Shown: piece after piece, positions 10,863-21,740 of the stretch
Numbering within the stretch: the stretch's first letter is position 1
How the letters are laid out: each line of letters opens with the position of its first letter
From: Megaleporinus macrocephalus
Lineage: Eukaryota > Chordata > Actinopteri > Characiformes > Anostomidae
DNA length: 64,000 nucleotides
Assembly (NCBI GenBank): GCA_021613375.1
Contig: CM038714.1
Span: forward strand, 43,101,123 to 43,165,122
Reading direction: 5' to 3'
Translations under genes and position numbers: made by a program
The notes under the pieces: generated by a model
The model's database searches: none
What the model was told of the DNA's origin: nothing
The model's input: only the letters and a program-made list of their open reading frames with translations

Positions 10863-11379
10863 GATGGTCAGAATCACAAGTATTTGGAACACACGTGAGA
10901 TAAATGACTTGGAAAATTCAGTAAAGCTCAAGTGGGCTTCTTTTACAATTGTCTCATTCCATTTTATACAATGAATCGAATACTTTCAGACAACTTTCAG
11001 ATTATTTGAACAAAAAGCTGCTGAATAAGAAATCAACTTAAGCCTTGTGGAAGATATGAACAAACATTAAGCCCCAACAGCAACACTGACACAGCTTTAT
11101 CTATATATTAATTCAATTAATTAAATTCTGAATTTTGTTTTTACTGTTTTGAACAACTTGAAATTTACTTTGGTTCTCAAATATGTCAAATAATGTTTTA
11201 CTACAAAATGCAAGGATACTGTTACGACCCCCAGTCTTGTGTTTCCATCATTGTTGCTGCATTATGTGCAGGAAGTGTAGCTGTATGCGTTGGGACTTTA
11301 CAATGACAATATAAAAAAGCAAGCTAGTTTCTGGTGTCCAGTGTTTGGTATGGTGAGACGCCTGAGCAGAGAACCCATG
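10863..11379. other. No recognised feature
   Basis: AT-rich unique sequence without frames or repeats that I can assign. Confidence 0.5.
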
Positions 11380-11992
11380 TTAAAGGGAACCCCGGCTGGT
11401 AACACTTGTAAGCCTTAATATGGTGACTCTAAATTGTTAAGATGTGTTGTAAAAAGTAGCAGATTTATTTATAAATTAACGCATTTATTTATTTATATTT
11501 ATTATTAATTATTATTTATATTTGACATATGGACGCAGTCATTATTTCTGACATGCAATGCCTGTTGGGTAGGTAATGTCAAATGGTTGCAGCGCTCTAA
11601 ACTTGACTGCGGTTGGAAGGAGTGAATGTTAGTTACTAACCTAGCTTAAAGAAAACTATGCCACATTGTGTTGTTGATGTTATTTCAGTGAAAGGCAGTG
11701 GGAAGACTGATATTAGCCTACATTTGTCAGAAATGTGTTCTAGCTCAAACTGCAAAGATTGAACAATAGCCGTGTTTAGCTAGCTAGCTGTGCTCAAGCA
11801 CGACGAGCTGTCACTGCAACCATTTGACGTCACCACCCGCTGTGCACGTCTGTAGCTACAACAATGGCGACCTATGTGTAGTGGGATTTTACAGAAAATC
11901 TAATAAATCTGCTACTTTTTCTGATAATAATAATTTAGAGTCATTACACCATATTAAGGCTTACATGTGTTACCAGCCGGGGTTCCCTTTAA
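11380..11992. mobile_element. TTAA-bounded MITE, piggyBac-like
   Basis: The element is bounded by TTAA at 11380-11383 and 11989-11992. Its ends are agggaaccccggctggtaac and the inverse complement ccagccggggttccct. The inverted repeats extend about 90 bp inward with a few indels (aagccttaatatggtg, gactctaaatt, agtagcagattta). TTAA duplication is the hallmark of piggyBac transposition and some other TTAA-targeting superfamilies. The interior (about 430 bp) has no transposase. Confidence 0.8.
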
Positions 11993-11995
11993 ATG

Positions 11996-12195
11996 ATATA
12001 TCGTGCCTGCCCAAAGAACGACAAATCTCAATTTCTGTCGATTTTCGATTTTCAAACATTTGAACATGACCTGTTACGTTCTGTGAAAGGTTCATAATGA
12101 CTGGATCAATAGAATACATTGAAGGTAAAGAATGTTTTTGGGCTCTCCTGTAAATGTACCACTTTGAAAATACTTGTTTCTCATTGTATAGTGAC
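11996..12195 (-). mobile_element. MITE family C (copy 2, internal deletion)
   Basis: The left part is atatatcgtgcctgcccaaag and the right part is atacttgtttctcattg followed by tatagtgac. Between them are the family landmarks gactggatcaatagaa and gggctctcctgtaaatgtac. About 35 bp of the core is missing. It begins four bases after the TTAA-bounded element, so that element inserted at or next to its edge. Confidence 0.72.
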
Positions 12196-12224
12196 ACTAT
12201 ACTGAAACATACTGAAACACTCAG

Positions 12225-12705
12225 AAAGCTGTTTGCAGGGCAGGTGATCCTACCCACCCACTACACAGGAGGAGACTGCGGAGTCTCTGGGCTAGGACCA
12301 GCAGACTGAGAGACAGCTCCATCCAATCGGGCTATCAGGAGGGCTGCATGCCTCCCCATTCGTACACAAACTCAGGATCCAGACAGCCCTCAGTCAATGC
12401 CAGACTTTGTCATCATCGAACTTGAAGCAGTCTATGAGCTCATCCAATTTGCACTACTGTTTAGAATTGCACTAGCCACGCCCACAGGCTTTAGTCACTT
12501 TATTGTTCTTGATGCCAATATCAGGGATATTTATATTTTATATTTTTGATTAACTTGTATAGTCATATATGTATATAGGTTAGTCATATATTTCTATGTT
12601 TAATGTTATTTAATGGTAAGATTAATTGCTGCAACCATGCGTCTGAGAGTAATACAATTTCAATCCTCTATCCAGTATTGACAATAAAGCTGACATTGAC
12701 TCCTC
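12225..12705 (+). mobile_element. 5'-truncated non-LTR retrotransposon (LINE), 3' end
   Basis: Reading from about 12272 in one frame gives RLRSLWARTSRLRDSSIQSG, resembling the extreme C-terminus of fish LINE ORF2. The following part is frameshifted or stopped. Downstream is a 3' UTR-like region ending with AATAAA at 12683-12688 and aagctgacattgac. The reverse-transcriptase core is absent. The clade (L2, Rex1 or similar) cannot be fixed from so short a piece. Confidence 0.7.
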
Positions 12706-14159
12706 AATTTAAATACTATACTACTGAAATTTACTTTTAGTCTGTTTTGTATGAATTATCTGTGTACTTACACAGATAACACAATATTGGCATACTCTTA
12801 AGTTTGTCAGTGGAGCGTTGGTAAAAGTGTACCCAGTGTGACCTTTTAGCTTGGAAAAAAGCTAAAAATGAAACTCTCACTAAAAGCTAAGACCCTGTTG
12901 AAGGTAGACTTGCATGGGAAGGATGGGAAGAAACCCTTTGATATTGCTATATTGATATTGATTGATATATTTATCCATTTATTCATTTGGGTCCATTTCT
13001 CGAACCCATTGAGACATATGCCAACAACTAACATACAATGCATCTGATGTTATGTTTGTATCTGTATGTGACCGAGAATAGTTTCCACTTCAAGTGCTGT
13101 GAAAGAGCACCATCATTACAGTTCTTCTGCAGAAGCACAGTCATTTCAAACACCTTTATAGAAAGAAAGCAACAAAGCACAAAGCATCTGTGAAGCACAC
13201 AAAGCCTGCGATCTCAGCCCTTCTAAGAGGGTTTAAGGTGTAGATAATGAGATAAATGAGCACCATGTGGATGAAGCTCATAGCTTTCATTAATGAGAGG
13301 ATTTCCTGTTGGTTTAAGCAGCCCCGCAGAGACCCCGCTTTTGCTACGCCTTGAAATAAAATGACTAGAGACTCCAGAAGAAAGTGTAATGATCATTGTT
13401 CTCCACAAAAAACAGTCCAGTGGCTGCAGATCCTCCCGGACTGCTGCTGTCAGAACGTACAGAGGTTGGATTTGAACATAACGGCATCATTTAGAAGAAG
13501 AGTTCACTCCTGCTGACTGCAGTCTTCACTATTCTAGATAAATTCACTCCAGTTTGTTAATCATTAAGCACCAGGTTTCAAAAACAACTACACCTGCATT
13601 ATCAGTGATGTAACATCCTTAGTCTAAAAAGCTCCTAATAGTCAAACACTCCAGGGATTACAGTCATCTACCATAGTCCAATGAGTCTTATGCTTTTTGA
13701 AGATAACATCTGGACCAGAGCCCAACCAATACACAGCTGCTATTTACATGACTTATTAGTATGTGGATAATATAACAGGTCCATATAATATACATGTGTT
13801 ATATAAAAACTGTCATATGACGAGAACTAACAAAAAAAGAAATACTAAACAGAAACTTCCATTGCTAAAATATTTAATAAACAGTAAAATATTCATGTAA
13901 GACATGAGTTTGTGCACTGAAAGGCCTGACAGTACTGGCACTTGAATGATCAGGTTATGTTTACTTACTTTTATGCAATTAGTTGCAATCCCTTCATCCA
14001 AACAAGCCGTTTGAACTGTCTGGCTTAAAATTCAAGTGTACATACTTTAGTGAGTAGAGCAAACCTACATTCCTAGTGAATTAGTTATTTCTGTTAATTA
14101 GCTCTTACCTTTTTAAACAAACGACACATTCACAAGTTATATCTGGGTTCAGTTTACAT
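12706..14159. other. Unique sequence, no gene recognised
   Basis: Part of it (about 13080-13560) has balanced composition and no repeats, so it may be conserved non-coding DNA. There are no splice-flanked frames or transposon ends. Confidence 0.35.
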
Positions 14160-14710
14160 GTTTTAGGTGTCCTAACCATGCATGTGTTTACTGGCTCTGC
14201 TGGGTGGTCAGTCTGGTTGAACAAGACAGCCTAAATGACTATCAGTGCCCCTGTAATGTTGGTGTTACAGTATGTAGTACTAAAGACTCTCTATAAAAGT
14301 TATTGTCACCCTAGGTTCTCCTCCCAGCCTAGAACTACAATCCCCATAATGCACCTCCTCATGATGTCAGCACAACATGTCCAGTCTCAATCAATCACAA
14401 AGCCCTTCTTACTTGCCAACTCTGGATTACGAATCATCGTCACCTGTTTCTTATTCAGTCACCTGTATATATACCACACTGTTTTTTCCAGTCCTTTGTG
14501 AAGTAACCTGTTTGCAATCCTGTTGCTTATTCAATGTCTGTATGAATGATCTTTACTTAGGTTCCTGGTTTTTGTTTTTTGGTTCATCCTTGTATTTTGG
14601 TCTCTGGTTGGTTTGTTATTCTGGTTTTGGCTATCGCTCGTCTCTCTGGTTCTGGTTTGGTATAATTGCGTTCTGTTGTTAACAGTTGCCATTGTATGTG
14701 CTTACATAAA
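14160..14710 (+). mobile_element. LTR-retrotransposon-like fragment (possible solo LTR)
   Basis: It contains the cluster cctagaactacaatcccc, ataatgcacctcctcatga, cacctgtttcttattcag and a TATA-like tgtatatatacc, followed by a T/G-rich stretch. This arrangement is typical of fish Gypsy-type LTRs (U3 with TATA, then T-rich R/U5). Neither boundary nor a target duplication is clear and there is no gag or pol. Frames within it are incidental. Confidence 0.45.
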
Positions 14711-14988
14711 ATATAAGTATATTATAGAATATAAGTATATAATTCACATTTTAGTCCAGCGAGTGTCTGGTTTATGAGTCCCTCATTATAGTTTACTTTT
14801 ATATTTCAGATTGTGATTATTGCAATTCAGCTATTGTGAAAACTCAAATTTCCTTAAAAGTATAGTTTGTGATGTTTGTTTGAATCTATCACACTTCACA
14901 TATAATGTAAACTTTAAAGTTTCAAATTCTAACTCATTTGAGGCAGCTAGTTACCTCTAAAATTTTAGATATATAGATATAGCTATAG

Positions 14989-15180
14989 ATATATCTCACC
15001 ACTGTTCAATGAAAAGTAAGTATCTACTAAATGGTATCTTTATAGGAGAGGACAAAAACTGTCTTTACTTTCAACGTAAGCCAATGGAACCAATGGAAGC
15101 CAATGGAAGCATTTCTATTGGTCCACTCATCACAAAATTTTTGCACCATGTAAATGCCAGCTGTTGCCTTTAAATCTGTC
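14989..15180 (+). mobile_element. MITE family C (copy 3)
   Basis: It starts atatctcaccactgttcaat, with the landmarks ataggagaggacaaaaactg and tctattggtccactcatc. The core carries a local triplication of ccaatggaa. The right terminal repeat is lost. Confidence 0.7.
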
Positions 15181-15389
15181 TCTGTTGTACAACAAGGTAG
15201 AAATGGAATACTGTTAGGGCATAGATATCCAAAATCCAGAAAGTTATACCGGCCAATATTAGTCTTTTTAGCCCCTAAAAAAATTTGATCCTAGTTGTTA
15301 GACTGTGAAAACTGCGTCAGCCACATTGCCAAAACAGCCACTGGGGCTTTTAAAACTAGCATTCAAGACAAACAACTGAGCAATCTCTG

Positions 15390-16020
15390 GGCCAGAGCCG
15401 TGCTCTAATTTAAATTATACGGATATGATGCAATCACATCACTCATGGCCAATTTGGTGTAATGAATGGATTGAGTTTTATTGAGGTCTGTCTGTCTTGG
15501 TGGAGAAATTGCAATAATTAGAGCACTGCTACTTAAGTAGCCCATAAATCCCAGGACCTAAGTAGCAATATTTTATTACCCTTTCTGGCACAGACAACCG
15601 AACTCCAGACAGCGTAATTTGAATTATATATTACGTGCAGTACCGTGCTGTCTGTCCAGATTATTTCACCATGCAGTGCAATTCATAGCCAGTTTAAATC
15701 TCGATTTAATTGCGAGTTAATATGGAAGAGAGTTGGGAGTGTCACCTGGGGAAAAACACAGCGAAGGAAGCTCATGCTGATTATGCCGAGCAGACGCATT
15801 GTCGCATGGCTTCACGCATAGTTAGTATTTCTACTGCAAGTGTGCCGAGACGCTTGGCAATCCTGCATGACTGGTGGCTCGTGAAGGGTGCAGATGGGGA
15901 CAAAAGGTGCTTTGCAAAGATCAAAAGTCAGGAAGGGTTAAATGAATATGGACAGTGCCTGCTGAAAATAGAAACAGTAGTGGTGATAGAGAGAAGAGGT
16001 TATGATTATGCTGCCTGATG
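15390..16020. promoter_or_regulatory. Candidate conserved non-coding block with a 102-codon frame
   Basis: Balanced, repeat-free sequence with homeodomain-type motifs (gcaataattagagc, ctcgatttaattgcgagtt; the latter includes an imperfect palindrome near 15700-15718). A forward frame 15710-16018 has no recognisable domain, no clear splice context and no homologue I know. I favour regulatory DNA over a gene. Confidence 0.25.
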
Positions 16021-16839
16021 CCTGATTGTTTAGGGCTTAAATCTATTTTTCTCAAATCTATATATGGCAAAGAGGTACATGCAGGGGGCTGTATGGCAAA
16101 ACAATCACCACAAAAAATTATTTTTCTTTCTATATAGATTTGCCACTATTTTACTGTCATCAACATTACATATAAATATAGAATGAAGAAATGATTTATA
16201 GTGATTCGATTCTATATTACCTACATAAATATTTACTTTTACATCAGTGCTGTCTCGATAAGCAGAAACTCTTATTCTCCTCTGTTTTCAAATATAATAT
16301 ACAACAAAACTAAAACATATCAGTGCTTCCAGTCAAAAGCTACTTGACTGCTAATAGCTCCCCCTTGTGGAGGATTTTAAGACTGCTAAACATGGCATTA
16401 AAAATGAGTAATGAATACAATGCACATCTAGCAAATTACAAATTAACACTAATCAAGAACTTGAATTAGAATTTTTAATTTTTTAAATTAATAAATAATA
16501 ATCTCCACAATGTCTCCACAAAAACCACAATGTCAAGAAATATACAGTCAGGAAAATAAAATCAACCTCTGTGTAAATAAGCTAGCTCATTATACTGTTT
16601 AGTTAGCTAGATATGATGGCTAGTTAATTGGAGCTTGCTGGTGGTTAACATTACCTGTACTAGATACTTGCTTTAATCTCAACAACAACACAAAGTTGTC
16701 ATTGTATGTTGTCATTTCGGGAGCATAAATATTATTGGGTCAAGACAACACTTAGGATTTTTGGAATCTTCTCATTTTATGAACTTCTGCAATTGGCGGA
16801 TTTGTATTTGAAGGAGTTTGAGGTTGACGGTATGTCAGT

Positions 16840-16844
<5 letters not shown>
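16021..16844. other. No recognised feature
   Basis: AT-rich unique sequence. The frame running into the AT tract at 16845 is incidental. Confidence 0.45.

Positions 16845-16917
<73 letters not shown>
16845..16917. repeat. (AT)n microsatellite
   Basis: AT run of about 73 bp ending ten bases before a Tc1-like element. Confidence 0.95.
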
Positions 16918-16918
<1 letters not shown>

Positions 16919-16926
16919 CTATAATA

Positions 16927-17440
16927 TACACTACCGCTCAAAAGTTTAGGATCACTTTAGAATTTCATTTCATGCAATTCACAAACAATATTGTTCATTT
17001 CACAATTAATGTAAGTGTATCAGATGATTATTAAAAAATAAAAATGTTTGTATTAAAGCCTATTTTTGTATAGAGGCTTATTTTGCATACAGTTCTATTA
17101 TCAGCAATTCTCAGTCCTCTGTCTAAATCTCCTGGTACGGCCGCCAGTCCAAGTTAAGGATGTTATTGGGTTAATTGGTTGTTAGGACACTCTTGCTCAA
17201 TTGTGATGCACAGCTGAAAAACATTCTACTAATAAGTGAGTATAAAAGGGAGAACAACATTCTAGGTTAGTTTAGTATCTGAAGCATCAGCAGTTGATGG
17301 CTTGCTGACCGACTCAAAATGACCAGAAAGAAAGAACTTTCTTTAGAGACCCGTCAGTCCATTGTTGTGTTAAGGAATAAGATACTCCATTGAAAACAAG
17401 AACATTTCACTGTGATCCCAAACTTTTGAACGGTAGTGTA
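16927..17440 (+). mobile_element. Internally deleted Tc1-like transposon (copy 2, intact ends)
   Basis: Left terminal repeat cactaccgctcaaaagttta and right repeat aacttttgaacggtagtg are flanked by TA on each side. The interior matches copy 1, with landmarks tattttgcata, gtctaaatctcctggta and gagtataaaag. A start codon at 17319 opens 24 residues (MTRKKELSLETRQSIVVLRN) before a stop, again only the first helix of the DNA-binding domain. It shares the internal-deletion structure of copy 1, so both descend from one deleted master. Non-autonomous. Confidence 0.9.
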
Positions 17441-17522
17441 TATACAGTTTTCTATTTTATGGCCCCTTAAAACCATTCCGAAACAAGAAGTAGGTGCGCC
17501 CAAACTTTTGACAGACGGTGTA
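17441..17522 (+). mobile_element. Right-end remnant of Tc1-like MITE family G
   Basis: It ends gcgcccaaacttttgacaga followed by cggtgta, close to the right terminus of the element at 30628-30889. The left half is missing. It directly follows the Tc1-like copy, which appears to have inserted into a TA within it. Confidence 0.55.
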
Positions 17523-18156
17523 AAAAGTTACTTTGTAAAAACACCTTTCAAAGAAACGCAGCGTAGCATATGATTGACTCGGTGAGTCAATGCCCAGGCC
17601 TGACCCACACTACATCACTGCTGTCCCTTATAGCCACCATCTGCTCTAAATAACATGGTCTGAAAACAATCTCTTGGTTGACAGCGCCTGTGTGTTGTGT
17701 GATGTATGCGATCGAGCGCGTGTATTGGCTGTTCTGTCACGGCCCTGTGTTGTTTCAGAGCACCTGACGGGAGCAGATGCTGTACAGCTGTGGGGGCCAT
17801 CCATGGCCATCCATGGATCACTCGAGGTGATGAGATCCAACGGCTCATTGCTAAGTCCGGGGAGAACTGGGTCAGCGGCCACTCCAGCCCATATGAGTTT
17901 CCATATCACCTGCTGACACAGACAGGTGGGCCTGCAGGTATAAACATGTAGAAGCAACACCGGGTGGCAGGGTGTGTAAAATCTGCCCCCACATGTTGGG
18001 TAACGACGCAATTTCAGGCGTGCGGTGAAACAGATGAGGCGGTTAAAACGCTAGCAGTGGGGCAGGCATGCCGCCTTGTGGGAATGGACCACGGGGTGGG
18101 ACTTTTTGTATTGTGAGCCAAAGAACTTGAACTATTGCTGTGTAAAATCTTACAAA
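17523..18156. promoter_or_regulatory. Candidate conserved non-coding block
   Basis: GC-richer unique sequence with a repeated phrase ggccatccatggccatcc near 17797 and E-box-rich text around 17890-17930 (catatgagtttccatat, cacctgctgac, acaggtggg). A splice-like tgttgtttcag precedes 17759, but no frame with a recognisable protein follows. Overlapping frames on both strands are probably chance. Confidence 0.25.
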
Positions 18157-18617
18157 CTAGGGCTCGAGCGATATGCATATTTTGTGGCCTATACTAACAA
18201 CAATTTTAGGGGGCTAAGAATAATTCTAATCATTGTAATATTGGTTATGAATGCCAAACATTTCTAAATGGTAATTGTCTAACCTCTTTTTATTGTTACA
18301 AATTCAATAGGCTGTTTGTTATTATGAGTGATATACAATGAAAGATCTTTGTCGCTGCCTATACACTATACTGCCCTGTTTAGAGGGTATGCAAAACGTT
18401 TATTGGGGTAAACGACAAAACCAGTAATAAAACAGTCGATGATCTGCTTAAATTAAAGAAAATTGGACTCAACGCTAAATATTCATGCTTGTGGCCATCG
18501 TAATGTTTCTATGTTCCAAGTATAACTTCCAAATCTACAAAGTTGTATTAGTCTAAACTTGCTCTGTAGAGTCCCAACTTATAAGAAATACTAAGCTAAC
18601 ACTGTCATAGTCATTAT
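18157..18617. other. Unassigned AT-rich sequence
   Basis: It opens with tagggctcgagcgatatgc, similar to some hAT ends, but I find no matching right end, so no element is called. Confidence 0.35.
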
Positions 18618-19000
18618 TAGGGCTGTGTATTGGCAAGAACCTGAGGATACACTATGTATCGTGATACAGATATATCGTGATATCTCGATATATTGTGATA
18701 CTGCAAGCAAATCGATATACTGCAAATTTTAAAATACTACTACTGTAAAAACACCCCCCTATATGAACAGGTTTGCCAGTGCTTACAGTAGGATTGCGCC
18801 CTTGTGCTGATTGTTAATGTTGGAGTGGAGTTAAAAATGAATTACAACACTACCATCTAGTGGTCAGAGGTTTAAACACAACATACAATGATTCACTGTC
18901 TTCCAGGAATCTGTGTATCGATACTGTGTTTTTGAGAATCGATGCAGTATCACTAAACATAATATCCCAATATTCGATATACCAGTATTTTACACCCTTA
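18618..19000 (+). mobile_element. Non-autonomous hAT element A (copy 2)
   Basis: It runs from tagggctgtgtattggcaag to tattttacacccttac. The flanks gtcattat and ctcattac agree at six of eight bases, a decayed hAT target duplication. The interior carries ATATCG-type motifs and the family landmark ctagtggtcagagg. There is no transposase. Confidence 0.85.
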
Positions 19001-20023
19001 CTCATTACCATGGATGTTTTAAGCATATAAACGCACATGACAAATACTAAATATTACCTTGATGAGTGTTCATATATTCACAAAGGTATGATTTTACCCC
19101 GAATTCCAGCAAACCTGACACAAAAACGGCATCTGCAAATGCATGGCGCCTGAGCAGTCCATATAAAACTGAGGTCAGCTCCCTATTCTCTAGATTTTTG
19201 TTACAAATTTCAAACAATAAGCTGACTTTACTGTGGTGCAGGCTACAGGATTTGGAAAACCCTAACAGATTGGAAAGTCGGAGCACATGCACGCATTACT
19301 GCTAGGCACGCAATACAATCTCTTACACCCCAAATCTCGCATGGATCAGCGGGATCTTGCATGCAAACCTGAACTCGTTTATATGTTCAGAGGAGAGTGT
19401 CTGAGCACTACAAGTCAAGAATTTATCATACCCAAAGATCTTAATTAGCATCTCCTTCTGCGCATTATACGCAAATAATGTTGTCAACATGCATGCTAGC
19501 TCGCTGCTCACCTGGCTGATTAATGGCAGTGGCAATCTCTGCCCAGCTTCTGTCCTGGATGACACGTTGTAGACACACTCATGTGTTTCCCAGAGCTCTA
19601 CGAGTGTAGTTTACATTTCTGGAGTCCATGACCCACGACAAGGTTTGCTCCCCTTGCCACTCTCCAACTTGGCCGATGTGTGTCCACTCACGTGTCATCT
19701 CGCACTAGAGGAGTCGCTCAGTCGTAAAAACTCAATCATGTTAAAACAATACCGGACAGCCACCAATCAGCTCGAAGGCTGAACTGCTACTCTCACACTG
19801 CTACTCTCGTTTGTGATTGGAAGATTTGTTGGAGGAGGTTAAAATCAGGCTACAAGGCTTTAGTCAGTCTTTCTGCTTCTAGTGGACATAACTGCAGTGA
19901 CCAATTGTGATGTCACAAGCATTCCCCTTTATTGTGCGCCATTCAAAGAGCGCTAAGAGTTGAAACATTCTAGAACTAAAATACGAGTGGGCGGAGCTAA
20001 ACCGCTGTAGGCTGAATAGGTGG
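19001..20023. other. Unique sequence, no gene recognised
   Basis: Short frames on both strands lack recognisable domains. At about 19850-19990 there is a cluster with gatgtcacaagc and gggcggagc, which may be an old repeat. Nothing firmer. Confidence 0.4.
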
Positions 20024-20258
20024 ATATGGTCGCTGTCCAATGGGAAACATGCATCTCCATTTTTCTACATTATTTGAACAAAACAGCTGTTTACATTATG
20101 TAAAGAATTCCACGATGAGTGGACCAATAGAAATGCTTCCAAATCACTTGGAAAAAAGTCTGGTTCCATTGACTTCCATTGAAAGTTAAGACTGTTTTTG
20201 GCCTCTCCTGTAAAGTTACTATTTTCAAGATACTTGTTCATTGGACAGCAACGATATA
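20024..20258 (-). mobile_element. MITE family C (copy 4, best preserved)
   Basis: About 235 bp with both ends. Left is atatggtcgctgtccaatgg and right is tcattggacagcaacgatat, inverse complements of each other. Internal landmarks on this strand are gtggaccaatagaaatgc and ggcctctcctgtaaag. The forward frame across its right half is incidental. No target duplication could be assigned, so the superfamily stays open. Confidence 0.85.
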
Positions 20259-21629
20259 TGTGTATTTGTTCCTGTGGGATCACCGAAACCCTGAAATCAA
20301 AACTGACTCTATTTGCAGCATGGTTTTCATATATCCACTGTGTGTTAGTGCATGCAACAACATAATGGAAATACAAAGTTACAAGATTATAAACCCATTT
20401 CTTTTTCTTATTCCTAACCAGTGCACCTATTTGAATGCCATTTTAAGCAAGAAGAATACTAAAATGAGTTTGGATATCACAATAGATTTGAAAATACCCC
20501 TCCCTGAAGCTCCCCTAGGATCGTTTTCTCAGACCTGTGAGAAAACATCCCACATATTGTATGTATATAGTCATTACACATCATTTAATATGAATAAGGC
20601 AGCTGTATTTCATAATAGCAATGAAATAGAAATGAATGAAGTCGACGTTGGTGCACCACTGCCCACTAAATGATCCTCTAATACTGGGCCTGGCTGTTAC
20701 AGTGCTGATGTAAGACAGCAACCGTGAAAGGACAAAGCCTTTGAACTAAATCCAGTGAACAAATCCTGAGATCTGTAAGATCTTAGAAAAGGGAAGGAAG
20801 ATAGCAGTAAGGTCAGAGTGTCCCGGAGCAGTAGCAGTAATAAAACAGGGTAGTTAGCAGGATGTGCAAACATAAGCTGCTGAAACTCTGGCACAGCTGC
20901 GCTTATCATTTATTTAAGGTGAACACAAAGCAAAATAAGACCAGAGTGAGTGAGGAACAATCAGATAACACTGCTTTACAGTAACCTGCAACATCCCTGG
21001 ACATCCCTGTGCTCTCTGAGAGCCCTTATCCTGCCTGCTGGGTACGTTCGAGCCTTTATGAACGTTCCCTCGAGTCCTGAGGAGGGAATGAGCTTGTGCA
21101 GATGCATGATGCGCTGCAGTGGACTAGCTAATAATCTACAGAGCGAGATTATTTGCATATGCCTTCGAATTAGGCCTCCAGCCTGCTCAGTCTAGCGTTT
21201 AATTGAGCGTTTAATCAATTAATCTCATACAGCTGTGGAGTCTGGTGTTTGGGTCTGTCTCATCCCGAGCATTCTTTATATCTCTGATCCAAACCAGCTG
21301 CCCATACAATTCAGTACCTGCTGCTCTCCACAGTGTGTGGATCCCATATCTTTTTAGATGCGGAATCCTCGTTTCCTTTTCTCATGTCTTAGCTCCGCCT
21401 TCACAGGATATGAGGAAGAGATGCAAAGCTAAGATCATCTGCTCACAAATAAATTGTCCTTCACTCGTCCTTTTCATCTCTAAATAAAGGAACTGGCCAT
21501 ATTAAACCTATAGAAATCATTTTACTGAATTTGCTCAAACTGCATGCCCATATTTAACAAAATGCAATTAAGTATTTAGACCTTAGATGTTTGCAATAAT
21601 TATTATCTATTAAAATGTATTCCCTGCCT
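20259..21629. promoter_or_regulatory. Unique block; candidate regulatory element at about 20990-21210
   Basis: The segment 20990-21210 contains a perfect octamer atttgcat (21151-21158) beside tatgcc, and ctagctaataatctac and tttaattgagcgtttaatc homeodomain-type motifs. Frames on both strands here look like chance. The rest of the interval shows nothing specific. Confidence 0.3.
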
Positions 21630-21740
21630 ACCACATGTGTGTTTACTGCCCCCTAGTGTGTATGTTCACTAGTGTGTGTGTATATATATGTGGGTGTTTC
21701 ACTGCACGGATGGCTTAAACGTGGAGGTCAAACAACACAA
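21630..21740. repeat. Fish dispersed-repeat fragment
   Basis: The phrase actgccccctagtgtgtatg, then a short TG/TA run and cactgcacggatggcttaaa, resembles a repeat tail common in ray-finned fish. It is too short to class. Confidence 0.4.

Noticed and set aside
17750..17830. Possible exon after tgttgtttcag and before gtgatgag
   Set aside because: The short frame has no protein similarity that I recognise and the overlapping opposite frame is just as open.
18157..18600. Possible further hAT element starting tagggctcgagcgatat
   Set aside because: No matching right end or target duplication was found.
20179..20673. 164-codon forward frame
   Set aside because: Its first part lies in a MITE family C copy and the remainder has no recognisable domain; likely chance.
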